DNA of 64,000 nt, from NCBI GenBank assembly GCA_013397935.1, contig VZRN01006638.1, positions 1,084,726 through 1,148,725 of the forward strand, read 5' to 3'. A model generated the notes under the pieces. That model did not search any database and was not told the DNA's origin. It worked only from the letters and a program-made list of their open reading frames with translations. The DNA is from Dasyornis broadbenti (lineage: Eukaryota; Chordata; Aves; Passeriformes; Dasyornithidae). How positions within the stretch are numbered: position 1 is the first letter of the stretch; each line of letters starts with the position of its first letter. The translations under genes and the position numbers were made by a program. Of the stretch, positions 1 to 12,975 are shown one piece after another.

Positions 1-3000
1 GAGTTAAGGTGGGAGCAGATGCTCAGAAATGAGGTGCTGCCTCTTGAGATGTTTGAGATGTTTACGTAACTTTGAGGTTTGCAATATAACTGCATCTCTA
101 CACACTGAAATACCCCCAGCAACCATTCCCCATAGATTCAGATGTCTAAGGACAAGTGTCCTGGCTCTGAGAGCAGCAATTTTGCAAGCTCTTTATTCCT
201 CTTTATCCTCTCTGCTCAAGGTCAGCTCTGCAAGGGTGCAGCTGTGTAACCAGGGATCACACTGCTGGGAAGATAGCCAAGGTGTGAGAACGAAATGGGA
301 GACACCTCACTGGGAGCCCTGCCTTGGCTCAGAGCCACATGTATTTTCTCCCTCCATTCCTGGCCAAACCACATCATGTTTCTGCATGTGCCCAGCCTTG
401 TATCTTGCTAATCTCCACATGGACTTGCTGACGTGACCTCCTGGCTTCACCTTGGAGCTGCAGCTTTGCTATGGGCTCGTTTGGGGGTGGGACTGAGACT
501 GAATGCGGTCAGCAGACCTGCTCTGCTTTCCTGGTCCAGGTGCCACAGGGCTGTGCCCATCAGTGAGGGCACTGGGTCTCTTCTTCTGCTGTGGGTTAAG
601 CAACCACCCAGGCAGCTGTAATCCAAGTTCTAGGTCTCTCAGAAAATGCCTTTTTGTTTGTTTTCCTGGGAATTTCTCAGTGGAATTTTCCTTGGAAACA
701 TGCTATTGCAAGTCAGCCAGAAGCTGTGCCGGACATTCCACACCAATGGAAAACACTTGAAGGTTCAGGTTAACATGTTGTCTAGCATTTGGGATATCTC
801 TCGGTGGTTCTGATCTGTGGTAGAATTCAGTTCCTTATGGCCCATCTATCTTGAGTAAAAATCAGCAAATGGACTGTTTAACATCATGGATCAGGCACAA
901 AGCAAAGCCTCTTGGTGGAAGTTTATCCAACACAAACATGCCAGTGCAAAAATTCTACCAGGTGGTCCCCTCTTGGGAGAGGTGGGAGTGGCTTTTGTCA
1001 GCATTCTCTTGATAAGCAACTAAATTGTACCAGATTCCTTCCACTCGACCAAGAAAAAACAAACTTTACCCTTCCTTATTGCTGTTACAGGGCAGAGTTT
1101 CCTCATTTCATAAAGCTATAAGCAAACAAGGAAATCTCTGTTAGAAGGTGGGAATTCAGGTGAACTGCCTCTTCACGTCCAGTAACAGCAATCAAAATCT
1201 GCATAAATGCTCCTCCAATGGAGCCAGAGTGCCTTTACCCACTGCTCTGACTCCAGGCTCATTGCTGTGCCCCACATCTTGGTTACTGGCCTGGGCTTCT
1301 CTCTCCAGAGTCCTTAGGGTACAGGAGCATTTGGGATCCTTCAGCAACCTCCCACCTGCTTAGCATAGAACTGTAAAAAGAAAAAGTTGTTTCATGAACC
1401 ATGGAACTAAGGAATTTTTCCCCAGCTTTCTATCCAACACCTTCTACTGCAAGATTTTGGAGTCCCACTATGCTCCTTATAATACTCATCATAGCAGTAG
1501 TCAAGCCACCTCAACTTTCCTAGACCCTACTGTAAACCTTTTGTGTCCTCTCTAACGTTCTGTTCCCAATTCTCTCCTGCATTTCCAACAGTCCTATCCC
1601 TTACATTCCATGCTGCCCACAATTAATTTCTGTATTATCCATACCTTCCTAGCACCATCACTCAACTCACATGACTCCTGGCTGGCTCTGTCTGGCTGCT
1701 GGCCTGACAAATGTCTTCATCATGTAGCTGGAAACACTTCACTGTGTTTGACTATCTGGATGGCTTTTCCAGCTGCTAAGCGGCAAAATGAAACATATTT
1801 GTCCTTTAGATGTTTGTTCTTTAGCCCAGCCCCTGAGAGGAAACATGTAGGTATTTATTAACTTTGAGATTACAAGAAATGGCAAAATGTCTGCGTGGTG
1901 GTGCATCCCCCATTCCCCCTTGGGCTGCTCTGTGGTCTCAGAAATGTTTATTTGGCCTCAGCCCTGACAAACAGCCCCTGGGCTAAGCTCCTCTAAGCTT
2001 ATCAGAAACACTGTCTGCTCCCAGAAACTAGTCCTGGCTAAGGAGCCCCTGGTTTTTAACAGCCTTGGGAACTTATTTGTCTTGCCTGAATAACAACCCA
2101 AGTGGAATAACGTTTTTATCATTCAGCTATCAAAGAAAGTTACTGAGGGGAATTGGAGCCAGGGTGGAAGATTACAATGACCAAAGCCAAGTCTGTTGTG
2201 ACTCTAAGCAATGGTACTGAGACCTTCTGAGCTCTCCTGGACCCCAGCAGGCTGAGACCAGCACCTCCCTCTGAGTGGGGTCTCTCAGAGCCACACAACT
2301 CCCCCACTGGATATGCCTGGGGAACCACGGCTGAATGACAATGATGGATCCTGGGCTGAGATCTCCAATCCTTGAGGCTCAACCTTTCACCTGTTGAAAA
2401 GGTGCAAAAGCATCTGGCATGAGCACTTCCCTGAATTCAGGAAATTTTCACAGGTATGTACCTTGCGCCCCTTTTTTAGGTCTGTGTGAGTGTGAGTGTG
2501 AATATGCAAATGCACTGTGAATGTTGCTGTCTTAAATGCTTAATTACTTTAGATTTGTAAGTACATTAGGCCTGTAAATGATTCACTGCTGTGTCTGTAG
2601 TAAAAGCCATATGAATCTTTTGTTAAATTATTTAAACTAAGCTATAGCCTAGGTGCTGTTACGTTTCAGTGCTCTTAAATTTTAGACCTAAACTGCTGGT
2701 CGAGTTTGGGGCTAGTTTAGCAAGGGGATCTACTCTGACCCTTGTGACTCAACCAGAAGGTCTTCCATAGTTCTTTTTATCCTTACCCTTTCCCCCACAC
2801 AGACTCCCCACCAGCCTCCATGTAGATAATTTTTGAATGAATTTTGTATTTAGATTGATCAATTTTTCATACTACTTTCCTTTTACTCTGTGTGCTTTAA
2901 CCATCCAGTGAGTAGGACAGTGAACCTTGCCAACAAACTTCATTGCACTTTCACTTTTTTATTAAATTTGCTTTTGCCAATACTTATGGTGCTGATTCTT

Positions 3001-6000
3001 TAAGAGACCTTAAAACACTCATTTGCAACACTCTGTCTTTTAAAGAAGCTGTGAGATCAGTCTAAATGTGTTAGAGAAGGAATTAACAAATGTCACAATA
3101 CACAAAGCAGTGTGACAAAAATCAGTTTTCTTCTCCCAATACACATGGGGCTGTCTCTTGCAAGTGCCATGGATATATGGCTTGGGGATCTTTGTGGCGT
3201 TGTTGTCTTCTTTTTGACAGCAGAAAGACTGCTTCTTGTTCCAGAGCAAAGATAGAGAGCAAAGAAGAATTTAATTTAGTAAAAAATAGGTTTGAGCACT
3301 GGATCTGTAGGTCAGAGGGAACACATGATGGTCTCATTCATGTCTTCAAAGGAGAAAAAAGATCAGATTCGCACCAAAAAAAGTGGCTTTCATATGGAAT
3401 TGTACCAAATACAAAGGTTTCTGTATAGCCAGAAGTTTCTGCTTTGCCTAGATATTTTCTATGCAAAAGAGTAATTGCCTTGATGAATCAATTAAATATA
3501 CATATATATGTGTGTGTGTATGTATGTATTTATTTATACATATGAACCCTCTGCAAGCTGGAATTCATAAACCCTTTCTGAATTTGCCTTGCTTTGGGTT
3601 TGATTACCTCTAGTAATCCATGAGGTGGCTCCAATGCTGCCATGGAGGGATCTGACCTCCATGGACATTTGATGTGGTGGACATTTGGGGCAGAGAGGTG
3701 ACTGGGAAGCAGCTGTATGACCAGAATACTCCTTATTCATAACCAGCATGGTTCACAGACATGTTCTGACTGGGTCAAAAGATCTCTTTTCACTGGAAAA
3801 GATATGCAAAGCTACGAACTAAATATATATGCAATGCCCTGATGTGTACTTCAGTCAGTGTGCTATAAATGGGAATCAGAAACGGTTGCACAGCCCATAT
3901 TCTTTCACCTTGGAGTCCTTCACAGAGAGCCAATCCCTTCTTCACCTTCATAAGCATGGAAAACACTTTGGAGGACCTGCCCAAGGTATTGTACCTTAAT
4001 CTCAAAGATGACATTTGCTGTCAGAGCAAGGATTTTAAAGTCACATCTTCCTGGACAAGTTTATTATTCTAACACCTACCTACTCAAGGCTTCCTCTGTC
4101 CCGTATGTAAATGAAGTACTGAGTAAATAGAGCACTAAGTGAAAGGAGCACGAGAACATAAGGAAAGGCAGTATAACAGAGTCTATCTCCCCATTTTTGT
4201 CCCTGTCGTGGGGACAAGATGAGAAGAAAAGCTCCTGGAGCTCTCTCCCTACACCCTCCCATTCTTTGCTCCAAGAGAAGAATACCATATTTTTTTTTAT
4301 CATGATGCTGGACTTCGTGCCACATCCATCAGACTTCAAAAGAAGGGTCTTGGCCTTGAAAGCAATCCCAGCTGAATTTTTCATGTGTGTGAGGTCACTC
4401 CCATGCCAAAGTCTGTGCACTACTGGAGCTTTAACATTTCAAGAGCTCCCACACCTGCCCTGCCTAAATCGTGAGGGTTCTGCTTGACTCCAGCACCAGG
4501 AGATAGCCTCTTCCCTCCATCTCCATGCATTCTGTCCATCTCACTGGTGGCACCTCCTGAATGATGGCAACATTCTTCCATCTCCTTCTGCTGATATCTG
4601 CTCTCATCCACATCATGTCTAGCCTGAGCATTGTCCCTTTGACACGTCAGGACCAGGGCCATTCCTGGTGAACTCATCCTGTCCTGTGTATGTATCTTCA
4701 GCTACTACTTGTCCCATTCTTTTGGAGTTCTGGATCTGTACACCTTCAACACAAAGGTACCCTCCTGACTGCTGGGTTTTTCTGTGTTGTTACTATAAAT
4801 TCTGTTAATAACTTTCATGTGCAGATAATTACAGTAATAAAGGGGACTCCACAGCACACTGCATTGCATGGAGTCTTCAAGCCCCTTGTTGTGTAGGATA
4901 CAGCTTTGCAGAGCTCTCCACATCCAAGCCTCTTGGGTGATGCTCACTTCTGCTTGGTAGCACGCCACTTAAAAAACATTTCCTTCATTGTCCATTGTCT
5001 GATGAAACGATGGGAAAATAGGCCATTGCCTGCACCAACCCATTTTAAACCGGGCCCAGCTAACCCAGAGGAAGCTGCTTGAAGTTTCAGAAAGGGATGG
5101 GTGGGTTGTGCTTTGTGGGAAGGGACTCAGAAATCCCTGGAGGAATTACCGCATGTATTCTGCTAGGGAAATCCAACAATCGTATGAGCACAAAGGCTAC
5201 CAGTAACAGGCGTCTTCCACTTCCTTGATTGGCTTTCACAGGAGCTCAACGAGTTCTCCATCATTATCCAGAAGTCTTTGCTTTGGCCTGGGTCTCTGCA
5301 CTGGGATTTCCTATCAGCTACGAAAGCTCTTGGTTGCCTATTGTCAATAATTGCTTTCAGCAGATGAAGCTTTATATAACCTCAGACAAAATGTGTTGTT
5401 AAAACCACAGTCCACTGAGGCACCCAGAGCCCTAATTTAATAATAAAAGAGTTCCAGTAAGTCCAAAGGCTGAAAAAGTGGGTCCTTGATTAAGGATGTC
5501 AGGTTGCTATATCTCTATGTAAGACAAATAATGAAAAAAAATGAAGCACCTCATGTAGGAAAGCAGCCAGCTGTGATATAAATATGTCAAGTATTAGTGA
5601 ATCACACAAGGGTTTACATGTATGATTGATTCCTGGGGTTATTAAAAATATGAACCTTTGCATTTAAATTAATTTGTCAGCTTCAGTTTCTCACATTTTT
5701 CCGTGCTTTTTTCCTAGAAGATTAAATATCCGTTTTGTTTTTTGGAGAGATGATTACATTACACATTATTTTAGTCATCATCCTGCTATGATGAAATTCA
5801 TACAAGTGTGATAATTTGCCTAAAAAAATTCCTCATTATAAACCCAAGTCACTACAACCTAAAAGAAAGCCATGAAGCTGAGCAATGGCAGTGTGCAACT
5901 GAAGTACTCTAAATACCCATTGGTTGTTCCATCACTGCAATGAATTCCTGGTACTTCAGGAAAAAAGTAATCTTCAGAGACATTGTTCATGAACATAAAT

Positions 6001-6957
6001 AGTTTCAGTTGACCACTGGCTGCAGGGAGACAGTCCAGGGCATGTTGCTCCTTTTGGTGTAAGACCATGCAGTCTTCAGCACTAGAGTCAGTTCTAAATA
6101 TATTCCTCAAGTCAGATGTATAATGAGACATTTCATTACTTCCTTCCTTCTCGGCACATTACAGCAACGTGAGTCAGGATTTGCTCTCCCCAGTATGAGG
6201 AAAGGTTAATTCTTTGCCATCTGCCAGGATCACCAGGACAACTGAAATACCCCTTTATTGTCCACGTGCACATTAGAGCATTGCAATCATGATATTCCTT
6301 GATGAAAGACAAGCTTGTGATAAAGCAAAATATCTGCTGTCTTCCTTCTAGCGACCCATGGCATAAATTATTTATATTGGATATAGGTAGTGAGATGCCC
6401 CAGATACCCAGGTTGCTGTTAAATATAAGGAAATATGGATCATACTCATTAATCAAAAACAGATAAAGATGGGGTATATTGCCCAGGTTCCCTCTCTGTC
6501 TCTTTTGCTAGAAAAAGTTTATGTCAGTGAGCATGTGGGTGAGGTGCATTCAGCAATGAAATGTCCAAATGTCCGTTCCTGTTTTAGCAGTATGAACTGG
6601 ATCATGTAGAGTAATTTAAAAATTATCCTGAGTGGAGATATCAGGTTTCTGAAATAAATTCTTGCTATGTGCAGAAAGAAGGATGCTATTATCTGTAGAA
6701 TCTGGAGTCCTGGATACAATTTTCCATCTTAAGATATCCTCAGAAAGATGGTCCAGATACACCTGAGTCAGACCCTAAAACACCGAGGGACAAGCTGTTC
6801 TCAGCTACTTGTACAGTCAAGAGGTAGAGGCTGATAGCTCTCATCAGAGATAGCACCTGGACCAGAGATGCCATGGGCCATCTGATGGGTTGATGTTGGA
6901 CCATGGTGCTACAGCTCCCTCGCAAGAACATCAGATATGGTGCAAAGCCAGGAGAGA
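1..6957. other. Non-coding, no gene recognised
   Basis: I found no exon, RNA gene or clear transposon copy here. Open frames are short and show no family motif. There is a short TG-rich stretch near 2480-2510 and a mixed TA/TG microsatellite at 3494-3542. Because ADGRF5 runs rightward from 26 kb and adhesion-receptor genes often have long 5' untranslated introns, this could be ADGRF5 5' intron or upstream intergenic DNA. I cannot tell which from the sequence. Confidence 0.6.
3494..3542. repeat. (TA)n/(TG)n/(TATT)n microsatellite
   Basis: A run of alternating TA, then TG, then TATG/TATT units. It is a simple repeat with no associated gene. Confidence 0.8.
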
Positions 6958-7123
6958 CAGCAGTTGTCCAGGGAAGCGGTGGAGGGATTTAAAAGATGTG
7001 TAGATGTGATGCTTAGGGACATGGTTTAGCAGTGGGCTTGGCAGTGCAGCATTAATGGTTGGACTCCATGATCTTAGAGGTCTTGTCCAACCAAAACAAT
7101 TCTATGATTCTGTGATTCTGTGG
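6958..7123 (+). mobile_element. CR1 LINE 3' fragment
   Basis: The segment reads as the 3' untranslated end of an avian CR1: a 'dispensable' block, then 'ttggactccatgatctt', then 'gaggtcttgtccaacc', and ends with the terminal octamer array 'attctatgattctgtgattctgtg'. It is in CR1 sense orientation and 5' truncated, as most CR1 copies are. Confidence 0.85.
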
Positions 7124-7993
7124 AGGCCAATACAGTGTCCTTCATTTATCAGCATAACCAGGATCGAGCTCTGGGGCACCATCCCCACGTTCCAGGGGTG
7201 CAGTCATTTGGCTAGTGCTTGAAAAGCCCACTCTGGGAGTCCCAGTTACAGGCAAAAGGACCTGCACAGCACAGTTTACAAGCTGTTACAGGAATAATTG
7301 TTCTGGAGGGATGTGCCTGCCCAGATTTCTTCTGCACCTTGGCAAGGAGCTCTTGTGGCACAGCCACATTGCTGAACACAAGCTCCATAGGGAATGGCTC
7401 TCCAATATTAATTTGCAGAGTATCTCAGCACCTTTCGGCACAAAAGGCACAATAGCTGAAAGTCTGAGGAGCCCCTATAGGCTCCAGATCATTCAGTTTA
7501 GTGACAACTGAGACTTTCAGAACCTGGGTAAATTTTAAAAAAAGAAAGTAATTTATTTTACTTCTACACCCTTGATGACCAAAAAAGTGTTCTGCGCATC
7601 TTGAAATCACACTCCCCAGCAGCTCTGTTAGCACCCCCACCCAAGTGTCCCTTACATCCACTTTCCCCCCAACGGCAGGAAATCACTTAGAAAATGTTTC
7701 CAGGTTCCTTCCTGGCCGGAGGTCACCTCCGTGTTTCAGAGCAGCAGGAATCACCATGTTCTCTGACACAACAAACGGAGGAGGAAGATCTGTCCTGCCC
7801 TTCCAGCTTTCAAGCTTGTGCTTTTTAGCTGCAACTCCACCCTGCGCTGGTGGAGAAGGGATCAGTTCCCACTGATCGCAGGAAAAGGAGGTCACGGGGT
7901 TTGCTTGATTAAATCACCACAAGCCAAAAGGTTCTTTCGCTCACCGAGAATTGCTCACGGGCTCTTTAATTTGTTCCGAAAAGAAAAGCAAAA

Positions 7994-8026
<33 letters not shown>

Positions 8027-8040
8027 ACAAAAACANAAAC
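7994..8040. repeat. Poly-A tract with one ambiguous base
   Basis: About 30 consecutive A residues, followed by A-rich sequence carrying a single N at 8036. The N marks an uncertain base call next to a homopolymer. Any reading frame crossing it, on either strand, is unreliable. Confidence 0.9.
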
Positions 8041-10802
8041 AAACTCCAAATCCAACAAGCAACAGCACACACAGAAAAGCAGGTGTGTCTCGAGATCCTG
8101 GGAAAACAAAGGGCAGAGGCTGAGACAGGAGGTGACACTTGGATGAGAAGTTTCCATCCCAGCACAAGAGGACAACTTTGGAAAAGACTAGGACAGGACC
8201 AGCACTTGTTGTCCTACAGGTATGGATGCTGTGTGTGAAACGTGGCTTTGCTTTAACACTTTGGGGCAGGTAAGGGTGGCTTGAAGGAATTTTTGGAGCC
8301 AGATTCTGGCAGTGTGGTGCAAGCCTTGCATCGCCAGTAAACCTGCTGCGGGTTTCTGCTGGGGAACTGCAATCAGCATGTGTTTCATTCTGTGGAGTTT
8401 AGCTGGCAGTTTTCTGTAGGATGCTTTTGGCTGTTCAGGGTATGAATTAAGCCATTCAAGCTTCTGACAAAGCGCTACTGCCTGTTCGCTTGGCTAGTGA
8501 ATGCTAATAGAGGCTATGATTGCTTTAGTTTAAGCTCGAGGCTGCAGAGGTGAAGAGGGACACGCACAGAAATGTTATACTAATCCTGATTGCATTTATT
8601 ACCTTCTAAGTCATGCTGCAGAGTTTCAGAGAGAAAAAGTCAATTGCAATAGCATTTAGAATTTTTTTCCACGTTGCTTTGTACTCACAGCGGCTGGAAT
8701 TTGCAATGCAGATGCAGGCACTGTATTTTTGTTAGCAATGTAGAACGGTGGGTTTGTTTCTTTTAAGAGCAATCTCCCTTCAGTTTCATAATTGGTGAAA
8801 CTTGCTGACAGGGAAGAGGGACACCCACGGCCACAGGCTGAGAAACTGCTGTGTACTGTCTGTGAGCATCACATTTATCTTGTTTCCATTCTATTCTATC
8901 TGTGTTTTCAGCTGCTTAAATGAAAGCCACTTTTATGGTAGTGTGTTGAAGTGCTGGAGTGCTGCTGCTAGCGCTCAGTGTCAAGGGGGATAGAGGGAGG
9001 ATTTCTGATGCTTTCCCCTCTAATGATGTCTATATCCCCAAAAGTTCTGCTCCATTTCCAAACATCTCTGGTGTAGCAGTATCCACATTGATTAAATGAT
9101 CATGATTCAGAAAAAAAGTGCAGCTATAGGGTGACCTTGTACAACCTTTTTCTCTCACCCCATCATGGGAAAGTGATGTTCACCTACGAGCACAAGGAGC
9201 TTTTGGATTTGGGGGAGAAAGGTGTTATTGTTTGAATGCTGTAACTCACACTTTCAGTGACAGTTTTAGGAGGCAATAATCTTGTGACAGGCAAGGGAAT
9301 AGCAAGACAAAGGATGTTGTTAATTTGAAAGCCTGAGGCTCCATTTCTGCTGCTTCCATCACTTGCTGTTGCATGATGAAAATGGTATTTCACAACCCAT
9401 AGCTTTTCCACTCACCCAGAAAATTTCTCATCTATTTCTGTCACTTAACCTGTCCAGTGATGTTTGGCAAAATTGCAGAATGAAGTGATATTTAGGGAAA
9501 TTTGGGGGCAAAGCTTTAGCACCTGGGTAGCAGTGACACTCGACTGAACTCAGTGATGGGTCAGGAACCTGGTGTGACTATTCGGCATCTGTCACTATTT
9601 AACTTCCCTAGATCCGTCTGAGCTTGCCTCCGGTGATCCAGGTTTAAAAAACAAACAAAGAGAACATGCGTAGGCACTGGGAAGATATCTTTGTCCTGAT
9701 CTTCTTGGTTATTTTTATTTTTTTAACACCTCTTAGGCAGGCTTAATAAAGCAGTTCTCCAACATCTGAATTGGAGACGTGGGAAATTCCTCAAACTAGG
9801 CAGAGCTTCCTCTCATTGTTATAACACAAAAGACCAGTGCAGCCTTTACTAGAGTTCCTTTTTTTAACCCATTCATCTTTACCAAGAAACCTACCTGCTG
9901 CTGCCACAGCTCAGGGCTGTGATTCACAGTTTGCCAGAAGACAGCAGGCAAGCATGGAAGTGAATTGCATCATCCATGATGCAGGACGGAGGATAAGGAC
10001 ATCATTATTTTGGGGTTGTACTGCACTTGAAACTGAAATGGTTTGCTGCTGGAATTACTTAGCCTTGTGCAAGAACCATGGCTTTTTAAGACAAATGGGA
10101 TGAATCTACAGTAAAACCAAACTCCTTGCAGAAAACCATTTCCAGTTTTCCATGAAACAGTTTCTTAGGATCGTGATCTCCAAGATGGGTTCAATTTTCA
10201 TTCATGAGCAGATCCGCCATAATTGCATGATTATACAGAGTTTATTTCTCAAATGATCCTGCATGTGGCTCAGCCTGCCTGGGGACAGTTACCGCCCATG
10301 GATTAATCTGATCCAGCACCTGCTGTAACCAGCAGCTGGTAACCAGCAGCAGCTCGTCCCTCTTATCTGTGCTGGGCAGCATCCTGAGAGGACTGAGCCA
10401 GCACTGGGTGAGGGCAGGAACTGTGGGGCTGTGATAGTGGCCCTTGACAGGTTGTATTAGGAATGTGGATGAGATGGAATGCACAAGGTGGGTGTGTAGG
10501 AACAGGGAAAACAGGAAAGAGATAGCAAAAGAAGATTTGCAATGGCTTGTTTCTCTCTGATGGACACATGATTGATTCCACATTTGTTTGGCTGGGTTTT
10601 TTTTTTTGAGAAAAGAACAGGTCCTGCACAGCAGATAATTCACTGTAGCAGGTTGTCTAGTAATTACAGTGCTATATTTGCATGTTATAATGCTGCACCA
10701 GTGGACTTTGTTAAGGAGGTTTTGACTACATTTTCAGCCTGTTCTACGGTCTTATCTGCTGACAATGGTGGCCTGGAAGAGGTTTCACTCTGACAGACAT
10801 GG

Positions 10803-10841
10803 CATGACATGACATGACAGGACAGGACAGGACATGACATG
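10803..10841. repeat. Pentanucleotide tandem repeat (ATGAC/AGGAC)n
   Basis: About eight units of a 5-base repeat, switching from CATGA to CAGGA and back. It is a pure short tandem repeat outside any gene exon. Confidence 0.9.
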
Positions 10842-10992
10842 GATGTTTTAGCCTTAATCCACCACCTCGGCCCACAGTTTATATCTTTTCTACAAAATTC
10901 AGTTTATTCCTGTGGAAGCCTGCAATGAATTCTGCCCCAAAGCCCTCCCCTCTCCATCATAATTCCCATCTGAGCAATCCAAACAAGATGGG

Positions 10993-11527
10993 TGTGCTTG
11001 GTCTGGCTGGGATTGAATTAACCTTCCTCATAAGGTGCTGTGTTTTGAATTTGTGACTGAAACAGTGTTGATACAACACCAATGTTTTGGCTATTGCTGA
11101 GCAGTGCTTGCAGAGTATCAAGGCTTTCCCCTTTTTCCCACTGACTCTATAGTGAGTGGGATGAGGGTAGGAGAGATTGAAACAGGAAAAGCTGACTTGA
11201 ATTCATGAAAAAGATATTTCAAGTTGTGTAACATCATGTTCAGCAACAAAAAAAAAGAGTGGTGGGAGTTAGGGCTGTCTTCCAAACTGGCCATTGCATG
11301 GACATTTTCTGGGTATACATCAGCTTGTGGGAGGTAGTTAAGGATTGCCTTTGTATCACTTTTGTATTTTCTTTCCTCTTTCTTTCCCTTAGTAACCTTT
11401 ATTTATCTCAATCCACTAGTTTTTGCACTTTTTTTCATCCTATTCTCTCCTCCATCCCTCTGACAGAGGGGCATTAATTGAGTGGCTGTATGGGTGCTTA
11501 GCTTCAGACCAGGGTCAGCCCACAACA
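10993..11527 (+). mobile_element. Solo LTR, avian ERVL type (degenerate)
   Basis: The segment begins TGTGCTTGGTCTGGCTGGG and ends ACAACA, giving TG...CA ends. It resembles the common avian ERVL LTR: 'ctggctgggat', 'gtgctgtgttttg', 'gtgactgaaacagtgttgata', 'tttatctcaatccactagttttt', and near the end 'gtgcttagcttcagaccagggt'. No internal retroviral coding sequence flanks it, so it is a solo LTR. It is clearly diverged. I see no convincing target-site duplication. Confidence 0.75.
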
Positions 11528-12602
11528 GGATATCTAGCTTACCCTTCAGACACCTTCCAATGGACCACTTTTGAATAAACAGAAGGTTTTTTTCCCAGCC
11601 CAGGAAAAAAACCCTTTAACTCCCTTGTGTCATCTCCATTGGCTGTGTTACACAAAGTAATACTTGTTTCAGGAAGACCTCAAAGGTCACCTAATATCGA
11701 CCACTCCTGGCACTGAATTCCTTCATTCTGGATGAAAAGGGAGCCACATCTCATTTTCCTTCTAGGTACTTGCACAGGTCTTGCTTTATCAGATCATTAG
11801 TGCAATCACTGACGGATTTTTCCTGCCCCAGGGTCTCTCTGAACAACCTGTGAAGCAGAGACAGACAAATATCATCCTTATTTGGCACCAGATAACTGAG
11901 GCACAGAGATAGCTGGAGTCTGTTTACAAGGTTGGCTACTGCCAACCCAGGATCTGCTTAAACCCACCTCAATAGGAGGGAAAATTCTGTGGCAGCCAGG
12001 TCTGAGGATGCCTGTGAGTAGCAGAGGTGTATGCATTCCCTATTTAATTCTTAATACAAAATACTAATTTCCAAATGCCTTCCCTCAAAACATAATAGAG
12101 CTGTGATTGAGTATGTAATTTACTGTCCTCGGAAATTCCTCAAAATGACAGAGCTTCCCCCAATTGTTCATGCACAGAGGAAAAGCTCTTCTAGAGTTCC
12201 TGCTTCAGCTCAATCCTGTGAGCACAGGCTTGGCCCTCCATGACCATCAGGCTGAGTGTGTGAAAGCCATCTTCATTCCAAAGATGTCCCTACGTGCCTT
12301 ATGACAGGCTCTTCACAGTATGCCCCTTGCTCCTGAAATTGTTTTACTGTGCCTTCTTAGAGAGAAATTATTTAAAGTCCTGCACAATGTCCCTAAAATT
12401 TGGATTGGCTGATCCTAGGTCTGAGATCCCGGATGAGCCTGTGCATTCCTCAAGTGTCTCTGGCAATACAAGAGGACTGATGGCACTTCCTTCCTTCCTT
12501 CCTCTTGTCGTCCATCCTGTTTCAAGTCTACGGCTTGAAAAGTTCAACAGTTGTTCCTAACCACCATTCATTATTATAGTTAGGACACACAACATGTAAA
12601 AA
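11528..12602. other. Non-coding, nothing recognised
   Basis: No gene or clear repeat apart from a short (TTCC)n tract at 12487-12503. Confidence 0.6.
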
Positions 12603-12975
12603 TCATAGAGTCACAGAATGGTTTGGGTTGGAAGGGATCTTGAAGCTCATCTTGTTCTAACCCCTTCCATGGGCAGGGACACCTTCCACTAGACCATGTT
12701 GCTCCAAGCTGACCTTGGACACTTCCAGGGATGGGGCAGCCACAGCTCCTCTGGGCAACCTGTGCCAGGGCCTCACTACCTTCAGAGTAAATAATTTTTT
12801 CTGAAGAATTAATTTAAACCTACTCTCTGTTAGTTTAAAGTCATCTCCCCCTTGTCCTGTCACTCTAGCCCTTTTGTGGGCCCTTTAGGTACTGGAAGGA
12901 GTTCTAAGTCCTCCCTGGAGCCTCCTCCAGGCTGAACAGCCCAAAATCTCTCAGCCTGTCTTTATAGTGGATGTC
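12603..12975 (-). mobile_element. CR1 LINE 3' fragment
   Basis: It starts with 'tcatagagtcacagaatggtt', the reverse complement of the CR1 terminal octamers. It continues through typical blocks such as 'gggcagggacaccttccac', 'cacttccagggatggggca' and 'ctctgggcaacctgtgcca', to 'ctcctccaggctgaacag'. It is inserted on the minus strand. Confidence 0.9.

Larger units (their letters stand above)
7124..10992. other. Non-coding, low-complexity features only
   Basis: No exon with a recognisable protein match. It contains a long A-run with an ambiguous base (7994-8040) and a pentamer tandem repeat (10803-10841). ORFs in this stretch, including those crossing the A-run, have low-complexity or unrecognisable products. 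Confidence 0.55.

Noticed and set aside
7818..8238. Overlapping open frames across the A-run, both strands
   Set aside because: They consist largely of poly-lysine or poly-phenylalanine from the homopolymer and cross an N.
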